Of a stretch of 37,082 nt of DNA, positions 17,544 to 26,534 are shown one piece after another; positions within the stretch are counted from its first letter, which is position 1; each line of letters starts with the position of its first letter. The translations under genes and the position numbers were made by a program. The stretch lies in contig JAUWMR010000041.1 of assembly GCA_030613055.1 (NCBI GenBank), positions 1-37,082 on the forward strand, written 5' to 3'. Origin of the DNA: Desulfobacteraceae bacterium (GTDB lineage: Bacteria > Desulfobacterota > DSM-4660 > Desulfatiglandales > Desulfatiglandaceae). The notes below the pieces were generated by a model. The model worked only from the letters and a program-made list of their open reading frames with translations. It was not told the origin of the DNA and made no database searches.

Positions 17544-18107
17544 TTACTTGATCAACAAAAAATCATCCCTTCTGTTTTGTGACCAGGCTGCCTCGCTGTG
17601 ACCGGGGTCGTCCGGTTTCTCTTCGCCATAACTGATGGTATAAACACGGTCCCCTGAAATCCCCAATGCCATGAGAAATTTCTTGGCCGCGTGAGCCCTT
17701 CTCTCGCCTAATGCCAGGTTGTATTCGGCAGTACCTCTTTCATCACAATGGCCCATAATGCGGAGGGAATAACGCGGGTTATCATCAAGCCAGTTTGCCT
17801 TTTTCTTCAAAACATCCTGGGCCTCAGCCTTCAGATCAGACCTGTCAAAATCAAAGTAGACATTGGTAGTTTCAAAGATGCGCATCTCTTCTGCAATCAT
17901 TCTGGCCTTTTCCAGTTCCTGCATCCTTGCATCTCGTCCGGATACCGGTGCCGCCGCCTCACCTTCGACAGCTTCACCTGCCTTTTTCGTGGTAAATGCC
18001 TTTTTAGACCAGGCTTTCATTTCCTTTTTTGCACACGATGTCGTCAGCAAGAGTGACGAACATGCAAACGCCATGACTATCAAGCAAGTTATCATTTTTC
18101 TTTTCAT
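17544..18107 (-). CDS. pal: Peptidoglycan-associated lipoprotein Pal
   Basis: The ATG at 18107 is chosen because AGGAGG lies ten bases upstream; earlier in-frame codons have no such site. The 187-residue protein has a lipoprotein signal with LTTSC (Cys 25) and an OmpA-type peptidoglycan-binding domain (about 75-185): VYFDFDRSDL, GHCDERGTAEYNLALGERRA and ISYGEEKP. Pal anchors the outer membrane to peptidoglycan and interacts with TolB. It lies 320 bp after tolB and has its own promoter-like sequence, followed by cpoB. Confidence 0.96.
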   Translation of the reverse strand: MKRKMITCLIVMAFACSSLLLTTSCAKKEMKAWSKKAFTTKKAGEAVEGEAAAPVSGRDARMQELEKARMIAEEMRIFETTNVYFDFDRSDLKAEAQDVLKKKANWLDDNPRYSLRIMGHCDERGTAEYNLALGERRAHAAKKFLMALGISGDRVYTISYGEEKPDDPGHSEAAWSQNRRDDFLLIK

Positions 18108-18258
18108 GTTCTCTTTACCTCCTGAGTTATTAGGTTTACAATGAGAAACCAATGAATATACCCTTCAAATCCAATAAATTGATCAAAGAACAGATGAGAT
18201 TTACCCACAAATTTTTACTTTTTGCAAGAAAAAATAAGCATAAAGATTAATTTTTTGT

Positions 18259-18287
18259 ATTTTATCACATAAATTTTATAACTTCAA
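18259..18287 (-). promoter_or_regulatory. Candidate promoter for pal-cpoB
   Basis: On the minus strand TTGAAG (18287-18282) and TAAAAT (18264-18259) are separated by 17 bases in an AT-rich region, about 150 bp upstream of the pal start. This would let pal and cpoB be expressed apart from tolQRAB. Confidence 0.55.
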
Positions 18288-18350
18288 GGGTTTAGATGCC
18301 TGAACCTCTTTTTATTATTACACTTTCGCGCTTTGAAAATATGACGGGAA

Positions 18351-18382
18351 GGCCTCCCTGTGCGTTACACGCAGACGGGGCC
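18351..18382. other. Hairpin after tolB
   Basis: TGCGT-TAC-ACGCA (18361-18373) forms a strong inner stem. Outer pairing of CTCCC with GGGG (one bulge) extends it. It sits 46 bp past the tolB stop, ahead of the pal promoter. No uridine run follows, so it may be a terminator, attenuator or mRNA end. Confidence 0.45.
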
Positions 18383-18427
18383 GTGGAACCCGCCCTCAAG
18401 AAGGCAGGTAAAGTTTTACAAAATACG

Positions 18428-19765
18428 TTAAGGAGCCCAGGACGGAGAGGTCTGGTCCCCCCTTAAAAAAGTGACCCTGCTCTGGTTCTGCCCGTTCGCA
18501 TTCATGATATACAGGTGATAACGGCCTTTCCTGTTTGAACTGAAGACAATGTATCTCCCGTCTGGAGACCAGCAGGGATCCTCATTATTGCCCTGATTCT
18601 CCGTCAGTCTTCTCAATCGTCCCCCATCGGCGTCCATAGTACATATCTCAAAATGTCCATCGTTCATTGATACAAAGGCAATCCGGTTTAGAGACGACCA
18701 GACAGGAGAAGTGTTGTATTTGCCTTCAAAGCTTAACCTTTCTTCTCTCCCGGTGTTAATGTGCAGCACATATATCTGGGGGGAACCAGATCGGTTGGAG
18801 ACAAATGCCATCTTTTTTTTGTCCGGGGAAAAAGCAGGAGAAACATCAATGCTCCAGTGTCTGGTCATCTGTTCCAAGATTTTCCCGTTCAGATCAATGG
18901 TAAATATATCCGGGTTCCCCTTCTTGCTGAGCGTTAATGCCACCTTTCTGCCATCAGGAGTCCAGGATGCACCGATATTTAACCCTGTCCTTGATGAAAT
19001 TCTCTTCACTTTATTCGATGTAATATCCTTCATATAGAGCATGGGCCCGCCGTCTTTATAAGAATTATACATGATTCTTATTCCATCAGGGGACCATCGC
19101 GGCAACAGCGCAATGCTTCGGTCATTTGTTATTTTCCGCACATTATGCCCGTCATAGTCAGACATATAAATTTCCTTGTTTCCAGTTTCATTCCCCACAA
19201 AAGCCAGCCTTGTAAGAAATATACCCGCATGTCCGGTCAACTTCCGTATGATCTCATTTCCAAGGCGGTGCATAAGGTAACGGTAATCCCTGATATCGCC
19301 GATGATCCTTTTGCCAAGAATCTGGCGGCCCCAGAATACGTCAAACAGCCTTACTTCCATTTCCAGACTGCGACCCACGCAGGTATAACCGCCCTTCAAG
19401 AGAAGCTCCGCACCAATAACGGACCAGTCCTTGAAACGGATTTTTTGCAGTAGCAGCGGCCCATCCTTTCCTTCTAAAAAGGCATGTTTGTCCATAGGGC
19501 TGAAATAGCCGCTGAGCGCAAGATCATTGGAAATCACCCCCGGCAACCGCGTGGAAAGTTCAGGATTTTTATTTTTTTTACCCAGATACTTGAAATCCGG
19601 AATTGCTATGTTGAATTTTCGAATGGAAGGGGCATTGATGTCGATATATATCCTGGCGAAACTATGCCCCGGAAAAACAAAAAGAATGACAAGCAAAGCC
19701 ATAAACAAATAAATACAAAAACCAGTGCTCCTGGTGCAAAAAGAAATTTTCAATTCTGAACGCAT
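18428..19765 (-). CDS. tolB: Tol-Pal periplasmic beta-propeller protein TolB
   Basis: The ATG at 19765 is preferred because GGAGG lies upstream; a GTG at 19777 overlaps that site. The 445-residue protein has a signal peptide ending near HSFA, the TolB N-terminal domain (about 40-170, FNIAIPDFK) and a six-bladed propeller built of repeated WSPDG-type blades such as PRWSPDGIRIMYNS, ASWTPDGRKVAL and PCWSPDGRYIVFSSNRKG. TolB shuttles between TolA and Pal to keep outer-membrane constriction active. It follows tolA by 21 bp. A 320-bp gap with a hairpin separates it from pal, wider than usual for this operon. Confidence 0.95.
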   Translation of the reverse strand: MRSELKISFCTRSTGFCIYLFMALLVILFVFPGHSFARIYIDINAPSIRKFNIAIPDFKYLGKKNKNPELSTRLPGVISNDLALSGYFSPMDKHAFLEGKDGPLLLQKIRFKDWSVIGAELLLKGGYTCVGRSLEMEVRLFDVFWGRQILGKRIIGDIRDYRYLMHRLGNEIIRKLTGHAGIFLTRLAFVGNETGNKEIYMSDYDGHNVRKITNDRSIALLPRWSPDGIRIMYNSYKDGGPMLYMKDITSNKVKRISSRTGLNIGASWTPDGRKVALTLSKKGNPDIFTIDLNGKILEQMTRHWSIDVSPAFSPDKKKMAFVSNRSGSPQIYVLHINTGREERLSFEGKYNTSPVWSSLNRIAFVSMNDGHFEICTMDADGGRLRRLTENQGNNEDPCWSPDGRYIVFSSNRKGRYHLYIMNANGQNQSRVTFLRGDQTSPSWAP

Positions 19766-19786
19766 GACCCCAAACACCTCCGGATA

Positions 19787-20653
19787 TTAATATTTTTCCA
19801 GATCTTTCAGATTAAAAGTAAATTCAATTTCGTCATGAGTCTTTCTGTAGCCTTCAGGAAATGGCGGCAGGGGATCCGACCTTTCAACGGCCTTTAAGAC
19901 CGATTGATCGAAAATAACATCAGACGATCGCTTTGTTACCCACGATTTCAGGATAGTGCCGTCGCTCTTGACTCTTACAACGACTACAGCCTCAAACTTT
20001 TCTCTGTCTCTTGTGCTTAGCTGGGCAACCGGATATGTCCAGTTGCTCTTTATCTTGTTTGCCACCTCCATCTGATATATGCTGAAGTGAATCCCGGTAT
20101 CTGAAAACCCAAGCTGGCCACCCTGGGCACCCTGGGCACCCTGGACGCCCTGGCCTTCCCCATCTTTTACCTGGGTATCAAGGTCAGAAATAACCTGTTC
20201 AATATGTTCCTCTTCCTCGCGATTTTTTTCTTCCTCCTGGACTCTTTTTTCTATCTTCGACAGGGCTTCATCTATTAATTTGGACGTGGAGACTTCAGCT
20301 TTTTTGGCCTTAACTCGTCTTGTTTTAACGGTCCTTTTGGCAACGACAATCGGCTTTTCTTTCTGTTTCGTCCTGGCAATCCGTTTGGCTGGAGCAGCCT
20401 TTTTTGGTCTATGTACACTTTTGCTGCGCTTTTCTTTTGAACTTCCCTTTGCCGTTACCCGCTTACCCCTTGGCATTTCCACCAGATTAACTTCATAGAC
20501 AGTGCCCTTGATTCTCCTGGTGGGTATCTGCTCCGGCACGAACAGGATTATGGAAAAGGCCGCCAAATGAATAAACAGGGAAAATGCGAGCATTTTACCC
20601 CACTTTGGCTCCATCAGATTATTGGAGTTGTTTTCAAGCAATAAGGCTTCCAT
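19787..20653 (-). CDS. tolA: TolA/TonB-type energy-transducing protein
   Basis: The 288-residue protein has a single N-terminal membrane helix (about 19-40), a Lys/Arg/Glu-rich periplasmic stalk (about 45-155) including coiled-coil stretches, a Gly-Gln repeat (GVQGAQGAQGGQ) and a C-terminal TonB/TolA domain (YQMEVANKIKSNW, then DPLPPFPEGYRKTHDEIEFTFNL). Its place between tolR and tolB identifies it as TolA, although the C-terminal domain is TonB-like. It links the TolQ-TolR motor to TolB and Pal. The ATG at 20653 or a TTG at 20662, which overlaps the tolR stop, could be the start. Confidence 0.88.
   Translation of the reverse strand: MEALLLENNSNNLMEPKWGKMLAFSLFIHLAAFSIILFVPEQIPTRRIKGTVYEVNLVEMPRGKRVTAKGSSKEKRSKSVHRPKKAAPAKRIARTKQKEKPIVVAKRTVKTRRVKAKKAEVSTSKLIDEALSKIEKRVQEEEKNREEEEHIEQVISDLDTQVKDGEGQGVQGAQGAQGGQLGFSDTGIHFSIYQMEVANKIKSNWTYPVAQLSTRDREKFEAVVVVRVKSDGTILKSWVTKRSSDVIFDQSVLKAVERSDPLPPFPEGYRKTHDEIEFTFNLKDLEKY
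20119..20154 (-). repeat. 9-bp tandem repeat in tolA
   Basis: Four 9-bp units, CACCCTGGG twice, CACCCTGGA, then CGCCCTGGC on the plus strand, encode the Gly-x-Gln tripeptide repeat of the TolA stalk. Copy number could vary without shifting the frame. Confidence 0.8.
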
Positions 20654-20658
20654 AGGAA

Positions 20659-21063
20659 TCAATCCAAAGGTTCGGTGACCATCCCTAATTTGTCGATTCC
20701 CGCCCGCTTGACCCCCGCGATCACCTTGATGACGAATCCGTATGGCACATCTTTATCGGCTCTCAGAAGGACTTCCTTTTCTCTCCGGTGCTGAAAAATC
20801 ATTCTAATCTTTGTCTCCAGCCCTTTGAGCTCAACCCGGTGTTTTTCTAAAAAGATTTCCCTTTTCTTGTTAACCGTTAGCAGCAATGGGTCTTCCCGGG
20901 TTTTGATATGCTTAGTGGTAGTTTTCGGTAAATTGACCTCAACTCCCTGTATCATCATAGGGGTGGTCACCATAAAAATAATGAGCAGCACCAACATCAC
21001 GTCCACGAACGGAGTGACATTGATATCCGACATAAATGTCTTGTTATTGCTACCCTGGTACAT
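20659..21063 (-). CDS. tolR: TolR (ExbD/TolR family)
   Basis: The 134-residue protein has the ExbD/TolR signature: a short cytoplasmic N terminus (SDINVTPFVDVMLVLLIIFMV), where the membrane-embedded Asp of FVDVMLV is the proton-path residue, then a periplasmic domain (PLLLTVNKKREIFLEK and VLLRADKDVPYGFVIKVI). It works with TolQ as a proton-driven motor in the inner membrane. It starts seven bases after tolQ, and its TGA stop lies within the tolA initiation region, so translation is probably coupled. Confidence 0.95.
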   Translation of the reverse strand: MYQGSNNKTFMSDINVTPFVDVMLVLLIIFMVTTPMMIQGVEVNLPKTTTKHIKTREDPLLLTVNKKREIFLEKHRVELKGLETKIRMIFQHRREKEVLLRADKDVPYGFVIKVIAGVKRAGIDKLGMVTEPLD

Positions 21064-21070
21064 ATATAAC

Positions 21071-21868
21071 CTACCGGTGCGTTCGGGGAAGTATACTTTT
21101 CTTAACGAATTGTCTTTCCACCATGCTTAAAAAATCAGATGCGAAAATATCCATTTCTGCCCCGAGCGCTGAAATCCTATGCGTGAAGTAGTTGAAGGCC
21201 ACAACCGCCGGTATCGCGGCCGCCAGGCCAGCGGCCGTGGCTATAAGCGCTTCTGATATACCCGGGGCAACTACCGCAAGATTTGCCGAACCTTTAAGCC
21301 CTATCCCCCTGAACGCTTGCATTATTCCCCAGACCGTGCCAAAAAGGCCAATAAAGGGAGCTGTATTCCCTGTGGTGGCCAGGAAACTTATGGCTCGCTC
21401 CAGCCTGCTCATCTGGTCAATGGTGCCTTTTCTCAAAGATCTCCGGAGATTATCCATGATGGCCTGCTGGGAGCGCAAATACTCATGGCTTCCTGCCGTT
21501 CCCTGGCTGTTCTGGGAGCCAGCAGAGGCCTGAATTTTCCGGATCCGGCTGACCTCAGCATATCCTGCAACGAACAGACGGGCCATGGGGCTGTATTCCA
21601 GATCTTCACACTCCCTGTAAATGCTTTTCAGGTCCTTATCTTCCCAGAAAAGCTCAAGAAAGATTGCAGTCTCCTGTTTTGCTTTACGAAGCAATCTGTA
21701 TTTCACGAAAATAATGGCCCAGGAGATAACCGAAAAGAGCAATAATACCCACAGGACAAACTTTACCATTAGGCCGGCATGGATAACCATCTGGACAACA
21801 TCATGTTCGAATGCGCCCCCTAAGGAAATACCAACCGGAATTTGAGTAATAAAGGGGATATTTATCAT
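21071..21868 (-). CDS. tolQ: TolQ (MotA/TolQ/ExbB proton channel)
   Basis: The 265-residue inner-membrane protein has three hydrophobic segments and the TolQ/ExbB signature GNTAPFIGLFGTVWGIMQAFRGI, followed by APGISEALIATAAGLAAAIPAVVAFNYF. It forms the proton-conducting stator of the Tol system with TolR. GAGGT precedes the ATG. The cytoplasmic loop contains a Ser/Gly/Gln-rich stretch (about residues 118-135) that may be lineage-specific. It is the first tol gene of the block and follows mobB by 80 bp, so it could be co-transcribed with the molybdenum-cofactor genes. Confidence 0.95.
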   Translation of the reverse strand: MINIPFITQIPVGISLGGAFEHDVVQMVIHAGLMVKFVLWVLLLFSVISWAIIFVKYRLLRKAKQETAIFLELFWEDKDLKSIYRECEDLEYSPMARLFVAGYAEVSRIRKIQASAGSQNSQGTAGSHEYLRSQQAIMDNLRRSLRKGTIDQMSRLERAISFLATTGNTAPFIGLFGTVWGIMQAFRGIGLKGSANLAVVAPGISEALIATAAGLAAAIPAVVAFNYFTHRISALGAEMDIFASDFLSMVERQFVKKSILPRTHR

Positions 21869-21948
21869 TATGACCTCAATCTATCTTTTTTCCAGAATAA
21901 CAATATTGACTTGATTGTTCAAAACTTCCTTTCTCGACTGCAATCCTG

Positions 21949-22497
21949 TCAAGGCATTTCCGCTTCCCGGTTCAATGCTAATGCCGCCGGAATCAACTCA
22001 AAATAACCTATCAAAAAATCAGCCAGTTGTTTAATATCGCCAGTCGAAAATCGGGGAACATCAAGATCAACCGGAACATCGCTTACCAGGGCCACTAAAT
22101 TCTTATCGTCCTTTAAAATGATTTCCTTGTGGGCCTCAGGTCTAAAAACCTCTATTTTTGGCATATCTATATATTTATATCCTTCACTTAAGACTATGTC
22201 AATGTTGCAGAATAGTGGCGCCAATTCATCAGGGTTGTAATCATGGTCTACATCCATAACCATCCCTATCCTGTGAGGAGATGAAAGAATAGTAATCGAG
22301 GCCCCTGCCTGCTTATGCCGCCAGCTGTCTTTTCCTTGCCGATCCATTTCAAAATCGTGGATATCATGCTTGATTGTCCCTACTTTCAAGCCGCGCCGGG
22401 TGAGTTCGGGTATGAGCTTTTCGAGCAGGGTGGTTTTTCCTGCCCCGGATGAACCGACAAAAGAGATAATTGGGGGTCCATTATCTTTTGATAACAT
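21949..22497 (-). CDS. mobB: Molybdopterin-guanine dinucleotide biosynthesis GTP-binding protein MobB
   Basis: The 182-residue protein carries a Walker A P-loop GSSGAGKTT (15-23), followed by VGTIKHDIHDFEMDRQGKDSWRHKQAGA and LSEGYKYIDMPKIEVFR, the hallmarks of MobB. MobB is a GTP-binding accessory of MobA in attaching GMP to molybdopterin, needed for bis-MGD enzymes such as formate dehydrogenases. mobA is not in this window. It lies 30 bp after the ModE-type regulator and before tolQ. Confidence 0.94.
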   Translation of the reverse strand: MLSKDNGPPIISFVGSSGAGKTTLLEKLIPELTRRGLKVGTIKHDIHDFEMDRQGKDSWRHKQAGASITILSSPHRIGMVMDVDHDYNPDELAPLFCNIDIVLSEGYKYIDMPKIEVFRPEAHKEIILKDDKNLVALVSDVPVDLDVPRFSTGDIKQLADFLIGYFELIPAALALNREAEMP

Positions 22498-22527
22498 TTT
22501 CAGCTATTTCCTTTTCCTTTTTTCCGG

Positions 22528-22875
22528 TTATCTTTTTTTTTCTTTCCCACCAAATATGCTCCTGAAGATTCTATTATCTTCCTTGAGACACCTCTCTTTT
22601 AGAATACCGTATTTTTTCAAAAGCGCTTTGCCCTCATGCGTCAGATGGGAGCCGCTCTTTCTGTCTGTATGAACAATCCTTACGTTCAAATAGCTTTCCG
22701 TGACCTTTATTTTGCTCCACACACCCTTGTAGGACATTTTCATTATCTTTGCGGTCTGGTTTATGGATCCCGTTTTTTCAATATTTTCCAGTATCTCCTT
22801 TCTCCCCTCTCCGATGATGATCCGGTTATGCTCGTCAACTATCCATTGCCTTGATCTCAATTTAAACGATCCCAT
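22528..22875 (-). CDS. ModE-type winged-helix regulator without metal-binding domain
   Basis: The 115-residue protein is the N-terminal DNA-binding half of ModE: GRKEILENIEKTGSINQTAKIMKMSYKGVWSKI (about 24-56), then a winged segment with GSHLTHEGKALLKKYG. Full ModE has C-terminal molbindin domains for molybdate; they are absent here, so sensing must happen elsewhere or not at all. The ATG, preceded by GGGGG, overlaps the moeA-PBP fusion gene by 14 bases, implying translational coupling. It may regulate its own operon through the palindrome upstream of moeA (inference). Confidence 0.9.
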   Translation of the reverse strand: MGSFKLRSRQWIVDEHNRIIIGEGRKEILENIEKTGSINQTAKIMKMSYKGVWSKIKVTESYLNVRIVHTDRKSGSHLTHEGKALLKKYGILKERCLKEDNRIFRSIFGGKEKKR

Positions 22876-24817
22876 CTTCGTTACCCCCTGTCTCCTTCCA
22901 TAGATGACCGCTATTCGAGGGATCGTAGCCCCCTAAAGATGTTACACGTTCCTGAAAATGCCGGGACCGGATAGTCTCCAACACCGCCTGGATATTAGGC
23001 TGATCCAATATTTCACTCGGAATAACCAGGTCGTACTGCTCTCTTACCATGGAAATAAAATCCAAATTCAAGGCCTTTGCCGCCGCAAAGATACCCATGC
23101 CGCAATCTGCCGCACCACTCAAGACATCCACTGCCACTGCCATATGCGTGAATTCATCGTGGTCATAGCCTTTGATGGAATCAGGTGAAATTCCTAATTC
23201 ATTCAATTTGAAATCAAAAAGGACCCTGGTCCCGGAACCGGCCTGACGGTTGACAAATGTAATATCACCACCGGCCAGGTCCTGAATGCCCTTAATACCC
23301 TTTGGATTACCTTTTGCCACTATCAGACCCTGGTCCCTTAAAACCAGGTTAAAAATACTGGCTCGCATTCCCTTTAGATACTTAATTATATAGGAAAGAT
23401 TATATTCGCCTGTCTCCGTGTCTAAAAGGTGCGTACCTGCCATGTGACATATTCCTTTTCTAATGGCTATCAACCCGCCAAGACTGCCAACATTACCTGA
23501 TGAAATACGGATATTGTATCCTTTGCGCCTGATTTCATCCGAAAGAATATCTATGTTAATGTCATGACTGCCAATAACCACAACAGTATTTAAAAGATCT
23601 TCCTTGCTTACCAGAAGCTCTGCTTCCAACTCCTCATCCTGTGAGACGCCTTCCGAGAGTGCCGGGATACGCAAAATGCCCTCGGCCCTTGTAAGTGTGG
23701 TTATGGAACCTGCGGCCCTTGCTAAAGGTGTGGCAACGTATTTCGGGCCAACCTTGCCAATATTGACACGCAGGAATTCCTCAATGCCCAGCTTGGACGG
23801 AATATCCCGAGTGGGAAAGACCCTAATGGTCTGGCGGGCAGGGGGCTGATATCCCTGAAGTCTGGAAATCAAAGGTCTTACAAACTGGTCAAATGAAAGC
23901 GTTGAAGAAACAGCATACCCTGGATTGCCTACGACAGGTTTGTCATGAATAATACCCAAAATGGTTGGCTTCCCCGGCATCATAGCAACACCATGGACAA
24001 GGACCTCTCCCAGTTCACTGATGACATGCACAGTATAGTCCTTGCTGCCTGCCGAGGAACCCGCGTTGATTATCACTATATGGGCGTCTGATTCAACGGC
24101 CTCCTTTACAGCCTTGCGGATCATCTCCTCCTGGTCATCTACAATATCATAGACCACCGGGATGCCGCCCGACTCGCGAACTAATGCCGCAAGTACTAAA
24201 GAATTGTACTCAATGATCTGGTTTTCCTTTAGCGTATAACTTTCATCAATTGCGCTGTAGTGTACAAGCTCTGAGCCGGTTGGAATAATAGCCACCCTGG
24301 GCATCGACCAGGCTTTCAGGGAGAAGACTCCGGCACTTATGAGGGCGCCGATATCATATGGCCTAATTCTATGATTTTGCGTAAGGACTAACTGGGTAGC
24401 TACAATATCCTCCCCCACCTTCCGGATATTTTGCCAGGGATAGGCAGAAGATTGAATTTCCAGGTGGTCTTCATCTAACTGATGGATCTTTTCAACCATG
24501 ATCACCGAATCAAATGGTTCACAAATGGGTTGGCCGGTATTGATCCAGACAGCGTCGGTTCCCAACTTAAGTTTCATGGGATATCTTTCAGTCGTTCCAT
24601 AGGTGTCCTCTGCCTTTACAGCGATACCGTCCATGGCTGCTGAATGATAAGAAGGAGCGGATCTCTTTGCAAAAACCGGTTCAGCCGTGATTCGACCCAG
24701 GGCATCCTCGGTTTTTATTACCTCAGGTTTGGTTTGTTTATCAGGGGCGAACCGGGAAAAAAATAATCCCTTTGCCTCTTCAAGAGACTTCATGGAAAGG
24801 TAGACCTTGCGCTTCAT
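22862..24817 (-). CDS. MoeA fused to a periplasmic-binding-protein-like (PBP_like) domain
   Basis: The 651-residue protein has a full MoeA region (about 1-405; SAAMDGIAVKAEDT, IPTGSELVH, NAGSSAGSKDYT, MMPGKPTILG) and a C-terminal LysR-substrate/PBP-type domain (about 410-640; NVGSLGGLIAIRKG, FVNRQAGSGTRVLFD, AADCGMGIFAAA). MoeA inserts molybdenum or tungsten into adenylylated molybdopterin. The extra domain, common in archaea and sulfate reducers, is thought to bind molybdate, tungstate or a related ligand. GGAGG precedes the ATG. It lies 12 bp after the single-domain moeA, so the operon has two MoeA proteins, perhaps for different metals or enzymes (inference). Confidence 0.93.
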   Translation of the reverse strand: MKRKVYLSMKSLEEAKGLFFSRFAPDKQTKPEVIKTEDALGRITAEPVFAKRSAPSYHSAAMDGIAVKAEDTYGTTERYPMKLKLGTDAVWINTGQPICEPFDSVIMVEKIHQLDEDHLEIQSSAYPWQNIRKVGEDIVATQLVLTQNHRIRPYDIGALISAGVFSLKAWSMPRVAIIPTGSELVHYSAIDESYTLKENQIIEYNSLVLAALVRESGGIPVVYDIVDDQEEMIRKAVKEAVESDAHIVIINAGSSAGSKDYTVHVISELGEVLVHGVAMMPGKPTILGIIHDKPVVGNPGYAVSSTLSFDQFVRPLISRLQGYQPPARQTIRVFPTRDIPSKLGIEEFLRVNIGKVGPKYVATPLARAAGSITTLTRAEGILRIPALSEGVSQDEELEAELLVSKEDLLNTVVVIGSHDINIDILSDEIRRKGYNIRISSGNVGSLGGLIAIRKGICHMAGTHLLDTETGEYNLSYIIKYLKGMRASIFNLVLRDQGLIVAKGNPKGIKGIQDLAGGDITFVNRQAGSGTRVLFDFKLNELGISPDSIKGYDHDEFTHMAVAVDVLSGAADCGMGIFAAAKALNLDFISMVREQYDLVIPSEILDQPNIQAVLETIRSRHFQERVTSLGGYDPSNSGHLWKETGGNEDGIV

Positions 24818-24829
24818 TTAATACCTCCA

Positions 24830-26062
24830 CTATATTAGAAGGACCTTTATTTTCTGGCCTTGATAAAGGCCTTCTGTATTCATGTCTATGCGGATCAGGC
24901 CATCGGCCTCAACCAGTGTCGACAAAAGACCTGATTTTCCAAAGACCGGTTCAGCAATCATGCCCTCGCCCTTTTTTACCAGCCTGACCCGAACATAATC
25001 CTCCCTGCCGGTCGCAGATTCAATATTCCGGCTCAACTCAGCCTCAACTTCGGGTTTGAGATCGCTCCTAAAATCCGTACAACCAGACAGCCGTGAAAGT
25101 AAAGATGTCAAAAACACCTCAGCCACCACAAGTGCCGATGCAACGTGACCGGGCAGGCCGATTACGGGTTTTGAGCCGCATTTCCCAATGATAGTCGGCT
25201 TTCCCGGGCTGATAGATATACCATGTACGAGCAGGTCAAAATCCGGCAGTATTTCAAAAACCTTGAGCGTAAGGTCCCTTGTGCCAACTGAACTTCCACC
25301 TGACAGCCATACCGTATCTGCCTGCGCAATGGCATTTTCAACCATATGTTTCAAAGACTCAAAATCGTCAGAAGACAGCCCCATATACTGGGCTTCTGCC
25401 CCGACCCGCTGGCAGAATGCCCCGAGGGTGTATCGGTTGATATCTCTTACCTGACCTGGCCGGGGCCGCGCGTCAACAGGCACGACTTCATCGCCGGTGG
25501 ATATGATGGCAACCTTTGTCTTTTTGTAAACCGTGATCTCAGATTGACCGAACCCGGCCATCAGCCCTAAGTCCTGCATGCGTAACAAGCGGCCTTTTTT
25601 GAAAACAATTGTCCCTTCTCTGTAATCATCTCCGGGCTGGATAACATTTTCCAAAGGCGATACTGCGCGGTTTATCTCGAGTGTCTTATCATCCAATAGA
25701 TGGCAGTACTCCACCATTACCACGCTATCGGCCCCCTCAGGTAACATTCCGCCGGTAGAGATCTTTACGGCCTCCCCTTCGCCCACAACCATTGTGGGCG
25801 TCTCGCCCATGAGCACTTCCCCTGTTACGTCAAACAGGGCCGGGATACTTTCACCTGCGCCGAATGTTCCTTTCGCCCGCACAGCATAACCATCCATGGT
25901 GGACCGATAAAACCCAGGCAGGTTCTCAGGCGCGATCATTTCTCTACTCAGGACTCGCCCGAATGCCTCTTCTAAAGGGATTTGTTCTTCCCCTGAAGGG
26001 CCAAACTGCTCGATGATTCTGAAAACCTCTTCCGGTTTTTTTACCTTGAAAAAAAATTCCAT
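24830..26062 (-). CDS. moeA: Molybdopterin molybdenumtransferase MoeA
   Basis: The 410-residue protein covers all MoeA domains: [92 protein letters not shown] and a C-terminal domain IV (about 335-410). It catalyses metal insertion into molybdopterin-AMP in the cytoplasm. It is the first gene of the moeA, moeA-PBP, modE-like, mobB run. An 18-bp perfect palindrome lies 74-91 bp upstream. Confidence 0.95.
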   Translation of the reverse strand: MEFFFKVKKPEEVFRIIEQFGPSGEEQIPLEEAFGRVLSREMIAPENLPGFYRSTMDGYAVRAKGTFGAGESIPALFDVTGEVLMGETPTMVVGEGEAVKISTGGMLPEGADSVVMVEYCHLLDDKTLEINRAVSPLENVIQPGDDYREGTIVFKKGRLLRMQDLGLMAGFGQSEITVYKKTKVAIISTGDEVVPVDARPRPGQVRDINRYTLGAFCQRVGAEAQYMGLSSDDFESLKHMVENAIAQADTVWLSGGSSVGTRDLTLKVFEILPDFDLLVHGISISPGKPTIIGKCGSKPVIGLPGHVASALVVAEVFLTSLLSRLSGCTDFRSDLKPEVEAELSRNIESATGREDYVRVRLVKKGEGMIAEPVFGKSGLLSTLVEADGLIRIDMNTEGLYQGQKIKVLLI

Positions 26063-26135
26063 GATCGTTTTTCTGTATTTATTCAGGTTTTTTTACCTAC
26101 TGGCTATATCAGTACGGATTACGCAAAAAATTGAA

Positions 26136-26153
26136 TATGTCACGAATGACATA
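26136..26153. promoter_or_regulatory. 18-bp perfect palindrome upstream of moeA
   Basis: TATGTCA (26136-26142), spacer CGAA, TGACATA (26147-26153). The halves match perfectly. It lies between the divergently positioned context of the toxin operon end and the moeA start, 74 bp from the moeA ATG. It differs from the E. coli ModE box, but the operon encodes a ModE-type winged-helix protein that is the natural candidate to bind it. Confidence 0.6.
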
Positions 26154-26186
26154 ACACTGCAATAAAAAATTTCCGCAAAATCCGGC

Positions 26187-26531
26187 TCAAATAATGATAC
26201 CAATAGCTCGTTGGATAGCCTTTTCCACCTCTGCCATCTTTGCAGGACTTACGGTTCCGGAAAAAGGCCCACGAATCAGGAAGGACTTGTCGAGGGTGGT
26301 TATCTGTTCACACTTTGCCATGGAAGTTCGGTTAATGCCGGCTTCCCTTTCTGGTAGTTCAACATGGGTAGGGCTGGGACGGAGAGTTGTTGAGATGGGG
26401 ACTACAATGACATCATTAGCTAGGCGATTTCGAACGTCTAAAGAGACGACCAGAGCAGGTCTTGCTTTGGTATCCCCCGGATGCCCGGGAAGTCTTACAA
26501 GAAAAATCTCGCCTCTTTTAGGATACGGCAT
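26187..26531 (-). CDS. MazF/PemK-family endoribonuclease toxin
   Basis: The 114-residue protein has the MazF/PemK pattern: KRGEIFLVRLPG, then GDTKARPALVVS (the conserved RP), DVIVVPIST and HVELP, with a C-terminal helix. MazF toxins are sequence-specific mRNA or tRNA interferases in the cytoplasm. It starts three bases after the antitoxin stop. Its own stop lies 33 bp from the palindrome upstream of moeA. Confidence 0.93.
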   Translation of the reverse strand: MPYPKRGEIFLVRLPGHPGDTKARPALVVSLDVRNRLANDVIVVPISTTLRPSPTHVELPEREAGINRTSMAKCEQITTLDKSFLIRGPFSGTVSPAKMAEVEKAIQRAIGIII

Positions 26532-26534
26532 AGC

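Noticed and set aside
18351-18430. Signal recognition particle or other small housekeeping RNA
   Set aside because: The hairpin is strong but the conserved SRP apical motif is absent on both strands.
18298-18465. 55-codon plus-strand ORF between pal and tolB
   Set aside because: It runs antisense into the tolB 3' end, has no ribosome site or recognisable motif, and overlaps the hairpin.
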